DNA of 64,000 bases from Bin87 sp963692995 (lineage in GTDB: Bacteria; Chloroflexota; Dehalococcoidia; Lucifugimonadales; UBA3495): assembly GCA_963692995.1 (NCBI GenBank), contig OY843611.1, positions 3,100,001-3,164,000 of the forward strand, read 5' to 3'. Both the position numbers and the translations under genes were made by a program. The notes under the pieces are model-generated. The model had not been told where the DNA came from and made no database searches. It worked only from the letters and a program-made list of their open reading frames with translations. Of this stretch, positions 22,698 through 31,119 are shown piece after piece. The first letter of the stretch is position 1, and each line of letters starts with the position of its first letter.

Positions 22698-23615
22698 TCA
22701 GCCGACCAGCCCGCCGACCACCACCATGGCTACGCCTCCCACCGCCAGCAGCGTGCCGATGAGCAACCCCTTGGTGACGGTTTCGCTTTGGCGCAGGAAA
22801 AGGCGGGCCATCAGCAGCGTGACTAACGGGTTGCACGACACGATGGGCGCAATGACCAGAATGTTTGAGCCCTCCCGGGTTACGGCGAAATACACCGCCA
22901 TCACGGCGCAGGCGGCGGCCAACCCGCCCAGGAACAAGAAAAACGGCGCCCACCCCGCGCCGGCCACCCGTTGCGCCGCTTCCCGTCCGAACACCGGCGA
23001 GAGGACCAGAGTGGCGAAGAACATGCTGCCGGCTGCCATGATCAGGGGCGATCCGAACTGGATGCTCAACACCCGGCCGCTCAGGGTCGATGCGCCGTAA
23101 CACGCCGCCGCCAGTATCGCCAGACCGTAACCCGCGACTGACTTCCAGTCGCGCCCCCAGCTCTGACGAAGAAAGTCGCTCCCGGTCAGGGCCAGGCCGG
23201 TAACTACCACCACCGTCCCCAGGCCCAACAATACGGTTAAATGCTCGTTGAAGCCCGGCACGCCGAGGCGCGTGAGGGTGATGGCGTACAGCGCGGAGAA
23301 CAGCGCCGCGCTGCCCACGATGGGGGTCACGCGCGATGCCCCAATCAGGCTGATGGCGATGTACTGCTGGGATCGCCCACCCATATAGGTGAGGATGCCG
23401 TTGCCGAGAAGCCACACCAGAGAGATGGCCGGCAACGCGATGATGGCGTCGAATTCAAATACGAGAGCCAGCGTTCCCGCCAGCAGGGTTGAAGCCACCA
23501 GGGAAATCACGGACGCCGGCATGGGCCGCATTGCCTGCATACCCAGACGGGCCAGCACCGCCGAGCTGCCGAACCCCAGCACGGCAATGCACGCCAGCCC
23601 CAGCGACAGCAGCAT
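22698..23615 (-). CDS. EamA/DMT-family transporter
   Basis: 305 aa with about ten hydrophobic segments in two EamA repeats, the usual layout of the drug/metabolite exporter family. N-terminal 'LGFGSSAVLARLGMQA' and C-terminal 'IVSCNPLVTLLMARLFLRQSE' are typical EamA helices with the conserved Pro-Leu and the basic loop before the final pair. It probably exports a small metabolite, unidentified. The stop is at 22698. The last 25 codons are repeated five times in the Uma2 array. It starts 2 bp after the purQ stop, so it is in the purQ operon. Confidence 0.85.
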   Translation of the reverse strand: MLLSLGLACIAVLGFGSSAVLARLGMQAMRPMPASVISLVASTLLAGTLALVFEFDAIIALPAISLVWLLGNGILTYMGGRSQQYIAISLIGASRVTPIVGSAALFSALYAITLTRLGVPGFNEHLTVLLGLGTVVVVTGLALTGSDFLRQSWGRDWKSVAGYGLAILAAACYGASTLSGRVLSIQFGSPLIMAAGSMFFATLVLSPVFGREAAQRVAGAGWAPFFLFLGGLAAACAVMAVYFAVTREGSNILVIAPIVSCNPLVTLLMARLFLRQSETVTKGLLIGTLLAVGGVAMVVVGGLVG

Positions 23616-23617
23616 GC

Positions 23618-24328
23618 CTAATGACTAGCTCCGGTATGACCGGCCCCGGCATCGATCATTGACCCGAAAATCAGGTTGCCATCATCGGAGCCCAGCAGCA
23701 ATTCGCAACTGCGCTCCGGGTGGGGCATCAGGCCCAGCACGTTGCGGCCCTCGTTAAGGATGCCGGCGATGCCGCCCACGGAGCCGTTGGGATTGGCAGC
23801 CTCGGTGACCGCGCCACTGGGTTCGCAATAGCGGAACAAGACGCGGCCCTCTTCCTCAAGTTGGGCGACGGTGGCCGCATCGGCGTAGTAGTTTCCCTCG
23901 CCGTGGGACACTGGAACGGCCAGGGCCTGTCCCTCCCGGCAGCGGCTGCTGAAGGGCGTATCGATACGCTCGGTACGCAGGCGCGTCCACTGGCAGCGAT
24001 ATTCCAGATGACCGTTGCGCCGCAGCGCCCCGGGCAACAAGCCGGCTTCGCACAGTATCTGGAAGCCATTGCAGATGCCGATGACCAGGCCGCCGCCGGC
24101 GGCGAAGTCGCGCACTGCGGACATCACCGGGGAGAAACGCGCAACTGCGCCGGCGCGGAGGTAATCGCCGTAGGAGAACCCGCCGGGAACGATTATGGCG
24201 TCGTAGCCGGCTATGCTGTGTTCCTTGTGCCAGACGTAAGCGGCGTCCTGTCCGAGGACGCCGCTGACAGCGTGGTGGCAATCGGTGTCGCTCCAGGTGC
24301 CGGGAAAAACCAGGATGCCGAAACGCAT
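23618..24328 (-). CDS. purQ: Phosphoribosylformylglycinamidine synthase, glutaminase subunit
   Basis: 236 aa, a class I glutamine amidotransferase. The substrate loop 'PGGFSYGDYLRAGA', the nucleophile in 'GICNGFQILCEAG' (Cys) and the C-terminal 'LMPHPER' (His-Glu) complete the triad. It supplies ammonia to PurL in the FGAM synthase complex. It starts with 'MRFGILVFPG', the normal PurQ start. Its gene is 6 bp from the YqeY gene and 2 bp from the transporter gene. PurS, the third subunit, is not between purQ and purL as it often is. Confidence 0.95.
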   Translation of the reverse strand: MRFGILVFPGTWSDTDCHHAVSGVLGQDAAYVWHKEHSIAGYDAIIVPGGFSYGDYLRAGAVARFSPVMSAVRDFAAGGGLVIGICNGFQILCEAGLLPGALRRNGHLEYRCQWTRLRTERIDTPFSSRCREGQALAVPVSHGEGNYYADAATVAQLEEEGRVLFRYCEPSGAVTEAANPNGSVGGIAGILNEGRNVLGLMPHPERSCELLLGSDDGNLIFGSMIDAGAGHTGASH

Positions 24329-24334
24329 GGGGGC

Positions 24335-24790
24335 TCAGCCGCCCGTTTCGAGGATACGAGAGACGATGGCGTTCACCTGGCTGCCGTCGGCCTTGCCCCG
24401 CACCTGCGGCATGATGCGTCCCATTACCTTGCCCCGATCGCCCGGCCCGGTGGCCCCCGTATCGGCGACGGCCTGACGGGCCAAGTCTTCGATTTCCGCA
24501 TCGCTGAGCTGCTCTGGCATGTATTCCAGCAGTATGGCGAGGGACGTCTCTTCCTTGGCCACCAGGTCGGCCCGTCCCCCCTGGCCAAACATCTCAATGC
24601 TCTCGCGGCGGTCCTTGGCCTGCTTGGCGATGACGTCGGTGACGCCGGCGTCGTCCAATTCTTTGAGATTGTTCTTTTCCGTCAGCTGGATTTGGCTTTT
24701 GAGGAAGCGCAAAGTATCCAAGCGTTCCCGATTTCGGGCGCGCATGGCATTGCGGATGTCTTCATCCAGCCGGTCCTTGATGTTGGCCAT
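24335..24790 (-). CDS. GatB/YqeY domain protein
   Basis: 151 aa, the standard length of YqeY. It starts 'IKDRLDEDIRNAMRARNRERLDTLR' (split here from the following 'FLKSQIQ'), a well-kept family opening, and ends with the 'GPGDRGKVMGRIMPQVRGKADGSQVN' region, the domain shared with the tail of GatB. Its role is thought to involve tRNA, by analogy with GatB. It has no catalytic motif. Six bp separate it from purQ, so the two are cotranscribed. Confidence 0.92.
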   Translation of the reverse strand: MANIKDRLDEDIRNAMRARNRERLDTLRFLKSQIQLTEKNNLKELDDAGVTDVIAKQAKDRRESIEMFGQGGRADLVAKEETSLAILLEYMPEQLSDAEIEDLARQAVADTGATGPGDRGKVMGRIMPQVRGKADGSQVNAIVSRILETGG

Positions 24791-24907
24791 CGCCCTGCCG
24801 CCTTTCGCGTCGCGCTCGCTGAGTCGCGCTCGCTGCTATGAATGCCTGTGGCGAGTCGCTGTTACTACCGGGACAATGCTACAACGCAGCCCCGCTCCGC
24901 GCAACTG

Positions 24908-24916
24908 TGCTATACT
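24908..24916 (+). promoter_or_regulatory. Extended -10 promoter of tRNA-Leu
   Basis: TG-C-TATACT at 24908-24916 is an extended -10 element. Its expected start (about 24923) is just before the tRNA at 24926. No clear -35 box is seen. Confidence 0.6.
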
Positions 24917-24925
24917 GGAAGGCAG

Positions 24926-25012
24926 GCCGAAGTGGCGGAATGGTAGACGCGCCGGTCTCAAAAACCGGTGGGAGAATATCCCGTGTCAGTTCGAGTCTGA
25001 CCTTCGGTACCA
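24926..25012 (+). tRNA. tRNA-Leu (anticodon CAA), CCA encoded
   Basis: The acceptor GCCGAAG pairs with CTTCGGT, with one G-U at the end. The anticodon stem CCGGT/ACCGG holds the loop CTCAAAA with anticodon CAA. The long variable arm (GGGAGAATATCCC) is typical of class II tRNAs such as tRNA-Leu. The T arm contains TTCGAGT. The discriminator A is followed by an encoded CCA at 25010-25012. It reads UUG codons. Confidence 0.95.
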
Positions 25013-25117
25013 ATCCTGCGATTTCCTGATCAGCGACGGCTCCGAATGGGGCCGTTTTGGCTATCTTGTCGTCCGTTTGTCGGCCAGATTCACCGGCGCC
25101 AACAACTGAGGTTCCGC

Positions 25118-25804
25118 ATGACCGCTACCGACGCAAAAACCACCAAATCCGCGGACCGCATTCGACTGCCGGATCCCCCGCAGCGCGAACCCGACGAGAT
25201 GACCCAATACGACCAACTGTTCAAAACCGGCGCCTCCCGAGACCTGGCTATCCACCTCGGCAACCCCCAAACCACCCTGGTGGAAGCGGATCGCTGGGTC
25301 GTAGCCCATCCCTGCAACAACCGTTCCCGAGGTCGGCCGCCCGACTTGTTCATCGCCTTTGGCGCGGATCCGGCCGCTTACGCAGCCAGCAACGGTTACA
25401 TTATCGCGGAACAGGGGAAGCCGCCGGACTTTGTGCTGGAGATCGCTTCCGCATCCACTGCCGAGACGGACGTCGGCGCCAAGAGGGACGACTATGCCGC
25501 TCTGGGCATCCTGGAGTACTGGCGTTTCGACGAAACGGGGGAACACCACGGCGCCAAACTCGCCGGAGACCGTCTGGTGGACGGGGACTACCAACCCATT
25601 TCCATCGCAGAACTGGACACCGACCTACTACAGGGCCACAGCGCGGTACTGAACCTGAACCTCCGCTGGGACCACGGTCGGCTGGGTTGGCACGACCCGG
25701 AAACCGGCCAGCCCATCCTCACTCACGAAGACCAGCGTCAACGCGCCGACGCGGCCCAAGCCCGCATCCGCGAACTGGAGGCGAGACTTCGGCAGCATTC
25801 GTGA
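25118..25804 (+). CDS. Uma2 family nuclease-like protein
   Basis: 228 aa from ATG 25118. It is of the same subfamily as the array copies ('GRPPDLFIAFG', 'GKPPDFVLEIASAST', 'KRDDYAALGILEYWRFDE'), but is diverged from them. The N-terminus 'LPDPPQREPDEMTQYDQLF' matches the Uma2 at 48117. It has a short coiled-coil tail 'QARIRELEARLRQHS' without the 21-bp heptad repeat. It lies 106 bp after the tRNA-Leu on the same strand, a common location for integrated genes, though no attachment repeat is seen. Confidence 0.88.
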   Translation: MTATDAKTTKSADRIRLPDPPQREPDEMTQYDQLFKTGASRDLAIHLGNPQTTLVEADRWVVAHPCNNRSRGRPPDLFIAFGADPAAYAASNGYIIAEQGKPPDFVLEIASASTAETDVGAKRDDYAALGILEYWRFDETGEHHGAKLAGDRLVDGDYQPISIAELDTDLLQGHSAVLNLNLRWDHGRLGWHDPETGQPILTHEDQRQRADAAQARIRELEARLRQHS

Positions 25805-26002
25805 CGAGGTTCACGACCGCCATCCGCTGATCAACGACCGCTGAACTGCTTCATCTCCGCCTTGCCGACGACTTGGGCAATTTCAAGACTCGGAGGTTTT
25901 CTCTCAACAGGCCCGGTGTTTTGGGGTAATATGGCGCTCGGAACGCTACATCGTTGATCGATACATCGTTAAGAGTACAACTTATCGAGAGGCAATGCCG
26001 AT

Positions 26003-26803
26003 ATGCCCAGCTACACCACCAGCGTTGGCAATGTTCAATTGCTGTGTCTAAACGATGGGATGCCCGTCCGGTCTCCCTTCACGCCTTTCCCGGATACCAC
26101 CATTGAACAATGGCGGGAGTTTCCCGAGCTTTTGGACGAGCACGACCAGATTACCAGCAGGTATGGAACCACCGGGGTTCGCTCGCAGGGAAAGCTGATC
26201 ATCGTCGATACCGGCCTACAGGCCCCCGACGGCACGCTCATGTCGGACATGCGGGCCAAGGGCGTCGATCCGGCGGCGGTGGACCTGGTGGTGTTCACGC
26301 ACCTCCACCCCGACCACGTGGGCTGGAACCTGACCGATGGCAAGCCAAACTTCCCCAACGCCCGTTACTTGGCCCCAAGGCGGGACTGGGACTATTGGAC
26401 GCAGCCTGATGTGCTGGCTGGCGCCACCCACGTCCGCGACCAAGTGGTTCCTCTGGAGGGTCTGGGATACCTCGATCTGATCGACGACGATTACCGGATC
26501 ACGGACGAACTCACCACAGTCGCCACGCCGGGGCATACCCCGGGCCACGTCTCAATCATGATCTCCTCAGGCGGCGAGCGGGGCTACATCCTGGGCGACG
26601 TGGCGCACAACCCGGCCCAGGCGCACTACACCGACTGGTGCCCCATATTCGACATCCAGCCGGAAACATCCCGGAGCACCCGGCATTCCGTGCTGGATAT
26701 GCTGGAGAACGCGCCGATCCTGGTCTCGGCCGGACACTTTCCCGACCCCGGCTTCGGCCACTTCGTTAGGGTCGAAGGACGGCGTTCCTGGCGGGGCATT
26801 TAG
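26003..26803 (+). CDS. MBL-fold metallo-hydrolase
   Basis: 266 aa. Motif 'HLHPDHVGWN' supplies the two-metal site, with later His in 'TPGHTPGHVS', Asp in 'ILGDVAHN' and the last His in 'VSAGHFPDPGFGHFVR'. The N-terminus 'VGNVQLLCLNDG' and the F/PFP stretch are typical of the lactonase/GumP-like branch of the family. It would hydrolyse an ester, lactone or thioester in the cytoplasm. The gene is 56 bp upstream of the first hotdog gene, so it may share a pathway with it. A decayed relative of its C-terminus is at 34767-34976. Confidence 0.85.
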   Translation: MPSYTTSVGNVQLLCLNDGMPVRSPFTPFPDTTIEQWREFPELLDEHDQITSRYGTTGVRSQGKLIIVDTGLQAPDGTLMSDMRAKGVDPAAVDLVVFTHLHPDHVGWNLTDGKPNFPNARYLAPRRDWDYWTQPDVLAGATHVRDQVVPLEGLGYLDLIDDDYRITDELTTVATPGHTPGHVSIMISSGGERGYILGDVAHNPAQAHYTDWCPIFDIQPETSRSTRHSVLDMLENAPILVSAGHFPDPGFGHFVRVEGRRSWRGI

Positions 26804-26858
26804 GGTCTGTTGACATTTGAAACGAAAGGAAGCGCAGCTAGCTAAAGGAAGTGCAGCT

Positions 26859-27278
26859 ATGGCAGAAGGGGATGCGCGAATACTTCTGGACTGGGACGCC
26901 CTGGAGGTGGGCGAGACCTTCGAGACGTACCAGTACCTCCTCACCCAGGAGATGATTGACGCCTATCGCCAGGGGGTGATGGACCCGGAGGCCGGCTTTC
27001 CGACGATCTCCCACAAGGTGGATGTGAAGCAGTACAACGCCAGGTACCGGGACGCCGGTTCGGTCAACGCCCGGTGCGCGTTTTACTGCTACAACCCTCC
27101 CATCGCCGGCAAGACGATCACGGTGCGGGCCTGGATCGCCGACAAGTACCTGCGCCGGGGCAAGAACTACATCGTCACCGAGGCGGTTTCCGTTGACGAG
27201 GACGGCCGGCTCATCGACCGCGTGATCACCCACGAGCTCAAGCAGCCCACGGAGGTCGGCAAGAAATGGGGAAGCTAG
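26859..27278 (+). CDS. MaoC-like / FAS1-type hotdog dehydratase-related protein, subunit A
   Basis: 139 aa from ATG 26859 (GGAAG upstream). The order 'LEVGETFETYQYLLTQEMIDAYRQ' (in two parts: LEVGETFETYQ, then YLLTQEMIDAY) and the later 'RAWIADKYLRRGKNYIVTEAVSVD' match the N-terminal half of MaoC-type hotdog enzymes. The downstream gene overlaps it by 13 bp and encodes a second hotdog chain. Such pairs form a double-hotdog that hydrates enoyl thioesters or dehydrates 3-hydroxyacyl thioesters. The usual catalytic Asp-His is not clearly seen in this chain, so it may be the non-catalytic half. Confidence 0.7.
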   Translation: MAEGDARILLDWDALEVGETFETYQYLLTQEMIDAYRQGVMDPEAGFPTISHKVDVKQYNARYRDAGSVNARCAFYCYNPPIAGKTITVRAWIADKYLRRGKNYIVTEAVSVDEDGRLIDRVITHELKQPTEVGKKWGS

Positions 27279-27718
27279 TTCGCGCCTATGCGGTGGGGGA
27301 TGCGCTGCCCCCGCTGGTGAAGGAAATGACCCAAGAGGCGATCAACCGGTTTGAGGGCAGCTCCGGTGAACTGGAAGCCTCCCAGTTCACCGATGCGGCG
27401 ACCGCCCGCGAGACCCTGGGAACCGAGGGCACGGTCGCCTCGGGAAGGATGTCGCTGTCATTCGCCCTGGAGCTGCTGCGCCGGCACTTTGGCCGCAGCG
27501 TGTTCAACCACACCGGCACGGTTGATCTGAGATTCCTGCGGCCGGTCCGTCCCGGCGACACCATCACCTTTACGGGTACGATTACCGAGGTGAGCCGGGA
27601 GGTGAACGGCAGCCGGGTATCGGTGGAGATCAAAGTAGAGAACCAGCGCGGCGCTACCACCGGAGTGGGCCAGGGCAGCGCAGTCGTCCCCAACGCCTTG
27701 CTCCCCCAAGACGAGTGA
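27266..27718 (+). CDS. MaoC-like hotdog protein, subunit B
   Basis: 150 aa. The sequence has the MaoC layout: 'VGDALPPLVKEMTQEAINRF', a helix 'ALELLRRHFG', then 'VDLRFLRPVRPGDTITFTGT', the strand pair that forms the acyl-binding channel, and 'GSRVSVEIKVENQRG'. It starts within the end of subunit A (13-bp overlap), so the two are translated together. The pair probably hydrates or dehydrates a CoA-ester. The substrate is unknown. The next gene is an MFS transporter 117 bp downstream. Confidence 0.75.
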   Translation: MGKLVRAYAVGDALPPLVKEMTQEAINRFEGSSGELEASQFTDAATARETLGTEGTVASGRMSLSFALELLRRHFGRSVFNHTGTVDLRFLRPVRPGDTITFTGTITEVSREVNGSRVSVEIKVENQRGATTGVGQGSAVVPNALLPQDE

Positions 27719-27775
27719 CCCCGGCCCACTAACCGGAAAATCGGGCGCCCCCCGGCGCACAACGAAACGCCCCAT

Positions 27776-27818
27776 CCAGATTCCCGGCGCCAGATTCCCG
27801 GCGCCGAATTCCCGGCAA
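27776..27818. repeat. Short tandem repeat ATTCCCGGCGCC
   Basis: Three near-identical 13-bp units lie just upstream of the TTG start of the MFS gene, ending in the ribosome site GGAGAG. Confidence 0.6.
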
Positions 27819-27834
27819 TGGAGAGTGATCCGGT

Positions 27835-29208
27835 TTGAATATCGGCTTAACGAACCCGGTGAACTACTTGCGGGAGCAGTACCACTACGCCTGGCTCGTG
27901 GTGGGAATGGGCACCATGCTGCGGGTGACCGCCAATTTCGTCAGCCAAGCCTTCGCCGTCATCCTCGTCGTACTCCAGACTGACTTCGCCTGGGGCGTCA
28001 CCGCCATCGTCCTTGCCCAAGTCTTCCGCAGCGTCACCAGCGCCGTCCTTTCTCCGGTCTCCGGATGGGTCGGCGACCGCTACGGAGCGCGCAAGTCGCT
28101 GTTTGTTGCGGCCGCCCTCTACGTGGCCGGGATGCTCCTCCTCAGCACCGTGGCGCAACTCTGGCAGCTTTACCTCTACTACAGCCTGGTGCTGGGATTG
28201 GCCCAGGCCCTCTTCACCGTCAACATCCCCACCACCGTCGCGGCCTGGTTCAAGAAGAAGCTGGGCGTCGCCGTGGGCATCCAACAGTCCTTCGGAGGCA
28301 TGGGAGCGTCCGTCACTGCGCCGGCCCTGGCGCTGCTGGTGTCCCTGACCGGATGGCAAGTCGGGTTCTGGATAATCGCCGCCGCGGGTGGAGTAATCCT
28401 GTTCTCCCTGTTGTTCTTCTTCCACAGCGAACCCGCCGACCGGGGGATGAAGCCCCTGGGCGCCACCGCGGACGACCCGCCTCCGCTACCGGTCAACACT
28501 GCAACCGCCCGGTTGCGCAGCAAGGTCTTCCTACAGCATGCGCGCCGGACCCGGGCCTTCTGGAACCTTCCCTTCATCCACTTCCTCGGCTGCATGGGCC
28601 ACGCCATCGTCATCTGGCACGTGGTCTTCTTCGCCACCGAGCAGGGATTGTCCCTGGCGGCGGCGGCCTGGATCGTCACCATTTACACCATGGCCAGCGT
28701 CAGCAGCCGGCTGTTCATACCCATCCTTGCCGACCACTTCGGCGCCAAGGTGACGATGATCCTGCCCTACGCCTTGCAGGGCGTCACGGTCATCATGCTC
28801 TTCTGGGCCCAGAGCGCGTGGGAGTTCTACCTCTTCGCCGTCCTCTTCGGCATCGGCTTCGGCGGAGAAATGTCCGCCTTCCTCATCGCCAACCGCCAGT
28901 ACTACGGCATGGGGCCGGTACGGTCGATATTCGGATTCCAGCACCTGGGCTCGGGCTTCGGCATGGCCGCCGGCGGACTGGTCGGCGGCGTGATCTACGA
29001 CTTCCGCACCGGCGAAGCTCCGACGCGGTTGCTTGGATTCATCGACTTGGGGGGCGGCTCCTACGACCTCGCCTGGACTATCTCCATTGCCGCCAGTCTT
29101 GCCGGGGTTGTCTTCATCCTGTTGCTGGAATCATCCTCCCGCGTCCTCATTCCCAACTGGGAAGACTCGCTGCCGGCGGAGGGGCAAACCTCACCGTCGG
29201 CTTCGTGA
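27835..29208 (+). CDS. MFS transporter (intact copy)
   Basis: 457 aa from TTG 27835, with GGAGAG upstream. About twelve hydrophobic segments and the A-motif-like 'GWVGDRYGARKSLFV' in the first half. 'FIPILADHFGAKVTMI' is the matching loop of the second half. The C-terminal 100 codons are repeated, with a 2-bp insertion, downstream at 29966-30279. It is most likely a carboxylate or metabolite transporter, given catabolic genes on both sides, but the substrate is not determined by sequence. Confidence 0.88.
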   Translation: MNIGLTNPVNYLREQYHYAWLVVGMGTMLRVTANFVSQAFAVILVVLQTDFAWGVTAIVLAQVFRSVTSAVLSPVSGWVGDRYGARKSLFVAAALYVAGMLLLSTVAQLWQLYLYYSLVLGLAQALFTVNIPTTVAAWFKKKLGVAVGIQQSFGGMGASVTAPALALLVSLTGWQVGFWIIAAAGGVILFSLLFFFHSEPADRGMKPLGATADDPPPLPVNTATARLRSKVFLQHARRTRAFWNLPFIHFLGCMGHAIVIWHVVFFATEQGLSLAAAAWIVTIYTMASVSSRLFIPILADHFGAKVTMILPYALQGVTVIMLFWAQSAWEFYLFAVLFGIGFGGEMSAFLIANRQYYGMGPVRSIFGFQHLGSGFGMAAGGLVGGVIYDFRTGEAPTRLLGFIDLGGGSYDLAWTISIAASLAGVVFILLLESSSRVLIPNWEDSLPAEGQTSPSAS

Positions 29209-29244
29209 CCGGATGCTACCATTATCCTAAAGAGAGGTGAGATT

Positions 29245-29598
29245 ATGGCGATTGCTCTGTTGACTCGCGCCGACGAATCCCTGACGGCGGAATGGGCTGG
29301 CGGCGCGCCGGTGGAATACGGGTATGAAGTCCTGCTGGTATGCGACACCAGCGGCGACAGTCCCGGAACACCCTGGGCGGTTTTCTGCCCGTCCCTGGAC
29401 GTGGTAAGCGCGGGGCGCGATCCACAAGACGCGCTGGATATGATTGCCGACGCCATCTATGAGGCGCTGGTGGACGGTGTAGAACCGGCAAAGGGCGATA
29501 CTTATGATGAAGTCGTCAGCTACTACCAGGGACTGATGGCATCCGGGCTTCCTACGGCAGAAGCAGTGGTAAAGCCGGCGCCGTATCCGGGGCAATAA
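29245..29598 (+). CDS. hicB: HicB-family antitoxin, copy 1
   Basis: 117 aa. The HicB RNase-H-like fold is visible: the strand 'EYGYEVLLVCDTS', 'WAVFCPSLDVVSAGRDPQDAL' with its Pro-Ser-Leu turn, and the helix 'MIADAIYEALV'. It lies 2 bp upstream of hicA, in the antitoxin-first order. The N-terminal segment before the core is longer than usual. It would bind and inhibit HicA and repress the operon; this copy has no obvious C-terminal DNA-binding domain. Confidence 0.85.
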   Translation: MAIALLTRADESLTAEWAGGAPVEYGYEVLLVCDTSGDSPGTPWAVFCPSLDVVSAGRDPQDALDMIADAIYEALVDGVEPAKGDTYDEVVSYYQGLMASGLPTAEAVVKPAPYPGQ

Positions 29599-29600
29599 CC

Positions 29601-29813
29601 GTGCCGGCCATACCCGGCAAAAACCACCGTCGGGCTATCGCGGCATTTGAGAAAATCGGCTATTCGGTAATTCGCCAAAGCGGTCACATCGTAATGTCAA
29701 ACGGCCAGACACGGTTAGAAATTCCGCGCGGCAATCCTATCAACGGCTTCACGATGTACCGGATAGCCCGCAGAGCCGGGCTGACCCGCGAGCAGTTTGA
29801 GGAGATTTACTGA
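29601..29813 (+). CDS. hicA: HicA-family mRNA interferase toxin, copy 1
   Basis: 70 aa from GTG 29601. 'AFEKIGYSVIRQSGHIVMSN' is the double-strand-RNA-binding-like core with the catalytic His in 'SGH', then 'RLEIPRGNPI' and 'RIARRAGLTREQF', the usual closing helix. Length and motifs are normal, so the toxin should be active. It is cotranscribed with hicB. Confidence 0.87.
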   Translation: MPAIPGKNHRRAIAAFEKIGYSVIRQSGHIVMSNGQTRLEIPRGNPINGFTMYRIARRAGLTREQFEEIY

Positions 29814-29820
29814 GGTGGTT

Positions 29821-29965
29821 ATGGCAACCGAACCCGATAGCAAGGAACTTTAAGAGGTCATCCTCATCTACTCCGGCGTCGGCTACGCGGCAATCTGCCC
29901 CGGCATCCCCCGCCATCTCCCAGGGAACTGACCAGCAGGATGCGCTGGCGATGATTGCCGACGCT
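29821..29965 (+). pseudogene. hicB remnant, unit 1
   Basis: It begins ATG-GCAACCGAACCC and stops after 10 codons (TAA). Further on, in shifted frames, come pieces resembling HicB: 'YAAICPGIP' and 'DALAMIADA'. It is a decayed third antitoxin gene. Confidence 0.6.
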
Positions 29966-30279
29966 CAGTACTACGGCATGGGGCCGGGGTACGGTCGATA
30001 TTCGGATTCCAGCACCTGGGTTCGGGCTTCGGCATGGCCGCCGGCGGACTGGTCGGCGGCGTGATCTACGACTTCCGCACCGGCGAAGCTCCGACGCGGT
30101 TGCTGGGATTCATCGACTTGGGAGGCGGCTCCTACGACCTTGCCTGGACTATCTCCATTGCCGCCAGTCTTGCCGGGGTTGTCTTCATCCTGTTGCTGGA
30201 ATCATCCTCCCGCGTCCTCATTCCCAACTGGGAAGACTCGCTGCCGGCGGAGGGGCAAACCTCACCGTCGGCTTCGTGA
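29966..30279 (+). pseudogene. Duplicated C-terminal piece of the MFS gene
   Basis: Copy of codons for the last 100 residues of the MFS transporter at 27835. Two extra G bases near 29983 shift the frame of the first codons. Without a promoter or N-terminus it is a by-product of the tandem duplication. Confidence 0.85.
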
Positions 30280-30315
30280 CCGGATGCTACCATTATCCTA
30301 AAGAGAGGTGAGATT

Positions 30316-30669
30316 ATGGCGATTGCTCTGTTGACTCGCGCCGACGAATCCCTGACGGCGGAATGGGCTGGCGGCGCGCCGGTGGAATACGGGTATGAAG
30401 TCCTGCTGGTATGCGACACCAGCGGCGACAGTCCCGGAACACCCTGGGCGGTTTTCTGCCCGTCCCTGGACGTGGTAAGCGCGGGACGCGATCCGCAAGA
30501 CGCGCTGGATATGATTGCCGACGCCATCTATGAGGCGCTGGTGGACGGTGTAGAACCGGCAAAGGGCGATACTTATGATGAAGTCGTCAGCTACTACCAG
30601 GGACTGATGGCATCCGGGCTTCCTACGGCAGAAGCAGTGGTAAAGCCGGCGCCGTATCCGGGGCAATAA
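30316..30669 (+). CDS. hicB: HicB-family antitoxin, copy 2
   Basis: 117 aa, with the same protein sequence as copy 1. The nucleotide differences (two point changes near 'SAGRDPQ') are silent. Its upstream region is the duplicated MFS end, so any promoter within that piece is also duplicated. Two active copies would double antitoxin dose. Confidence 0.85.
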   Translation: MAIALLTRADESLTAEWAGGAPVEYGYEVLLVCDTSGDSPGTPWAVFCPSLDVVSAGRDPQDALDMIADAIYEALVDGVEPAKGDTYDEVVSYYQGLMASGLPTAEAVVKPAPYPGQ

Positions 30670-30671
30670 CC

Positions 30672-30884
30672 GTGCCGGCCATACCCGGCAAAAACCACCG
30701 TCGGGCTATCGCGGCATTTGAGAAAATCGGCTATTCGGTAATTCGCCAAAGCGGTCACATCGTAATGTCAAACGGCCAGACACGGTTAGAAATTCCGCGC
30801 GGCAATCCTATCAACGGCTTCACGATGTACCGGATAGCCCGCAGAGCCGGGCTGACCCGCGAGCAGTTTGAGGAGATTTACTGA
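30672..30884 (+). CDS. hicA: HicA-family toxin, copy 2
   Basis: 70 aa, identical to copy 1, GTG start. Intact motif 'SGH' and closing helix. Because the two HicBA cassettes are identical, antitoxin from either would neutralise toxin from both. Confidence 0.87.
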   Translation: MPAIPGKNHRRAIAAFEKIGYSVIRQSGHIVMSNGQTRLEIPRGNPINGFTMYRIARRAGLTREQFEEIY

Positions 30885-30891
30885 GGTGGTT

Positions 30892-31059
30892 ATGGCAACC
30901 GAACCCGATAGCAAGGAACTTTAAGAGGTCATCCTCATCTATTCCGGTATTCCGGCGTCGGCTACGCGGCAATCTGCCCCGGCATCCTCCGCCGTCTCCC
31001 AGGGAACTGACCAGCAGGATGCGCTGGCGATGATCGCCGACGCTATGGCGGGGCTGTAA
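30892..31059 (+). pseudogene. hicB remnant, unit 2
   Basis: Same decayed piece as in unit 1, with an 8-bp insertion, and running on to a TAA at 31057. 'DALAMIADAMAGL' is readable at its end. Confidence 0.6.
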
Positions 31060-31119
31060 CCCCAAGCAATCTCCGCCTACCGCCCCCGCCCCGCCATCCG
31101 CCGGCGCCGCCCCCGCCCG

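Larger units (their letters stand above)
28897..31044. repeat. 1.07-kb tandem duplication carrying HicBA
   Basis: Unit 1 is 28897-29965 and unit 2 is 29966-31044. Both contain the end of the MFS gene, a hicB-hicA pair and a decayed hicB piece. The units differ by a 2-bp insertion near the start of unit 2, an 8-bp insertion near its end and a few point changes. The joint is the sequence GCCGACGCT-CAGTACTACG at 29957-29975. Confidence 0.92.

Noticed and set aside
24926..25804. Integrated element at tRNA-Leu bringing the Uma2 gene
   Set aside because: No repeat of the tRNA 3' end downstream and no integrase gene in the window.
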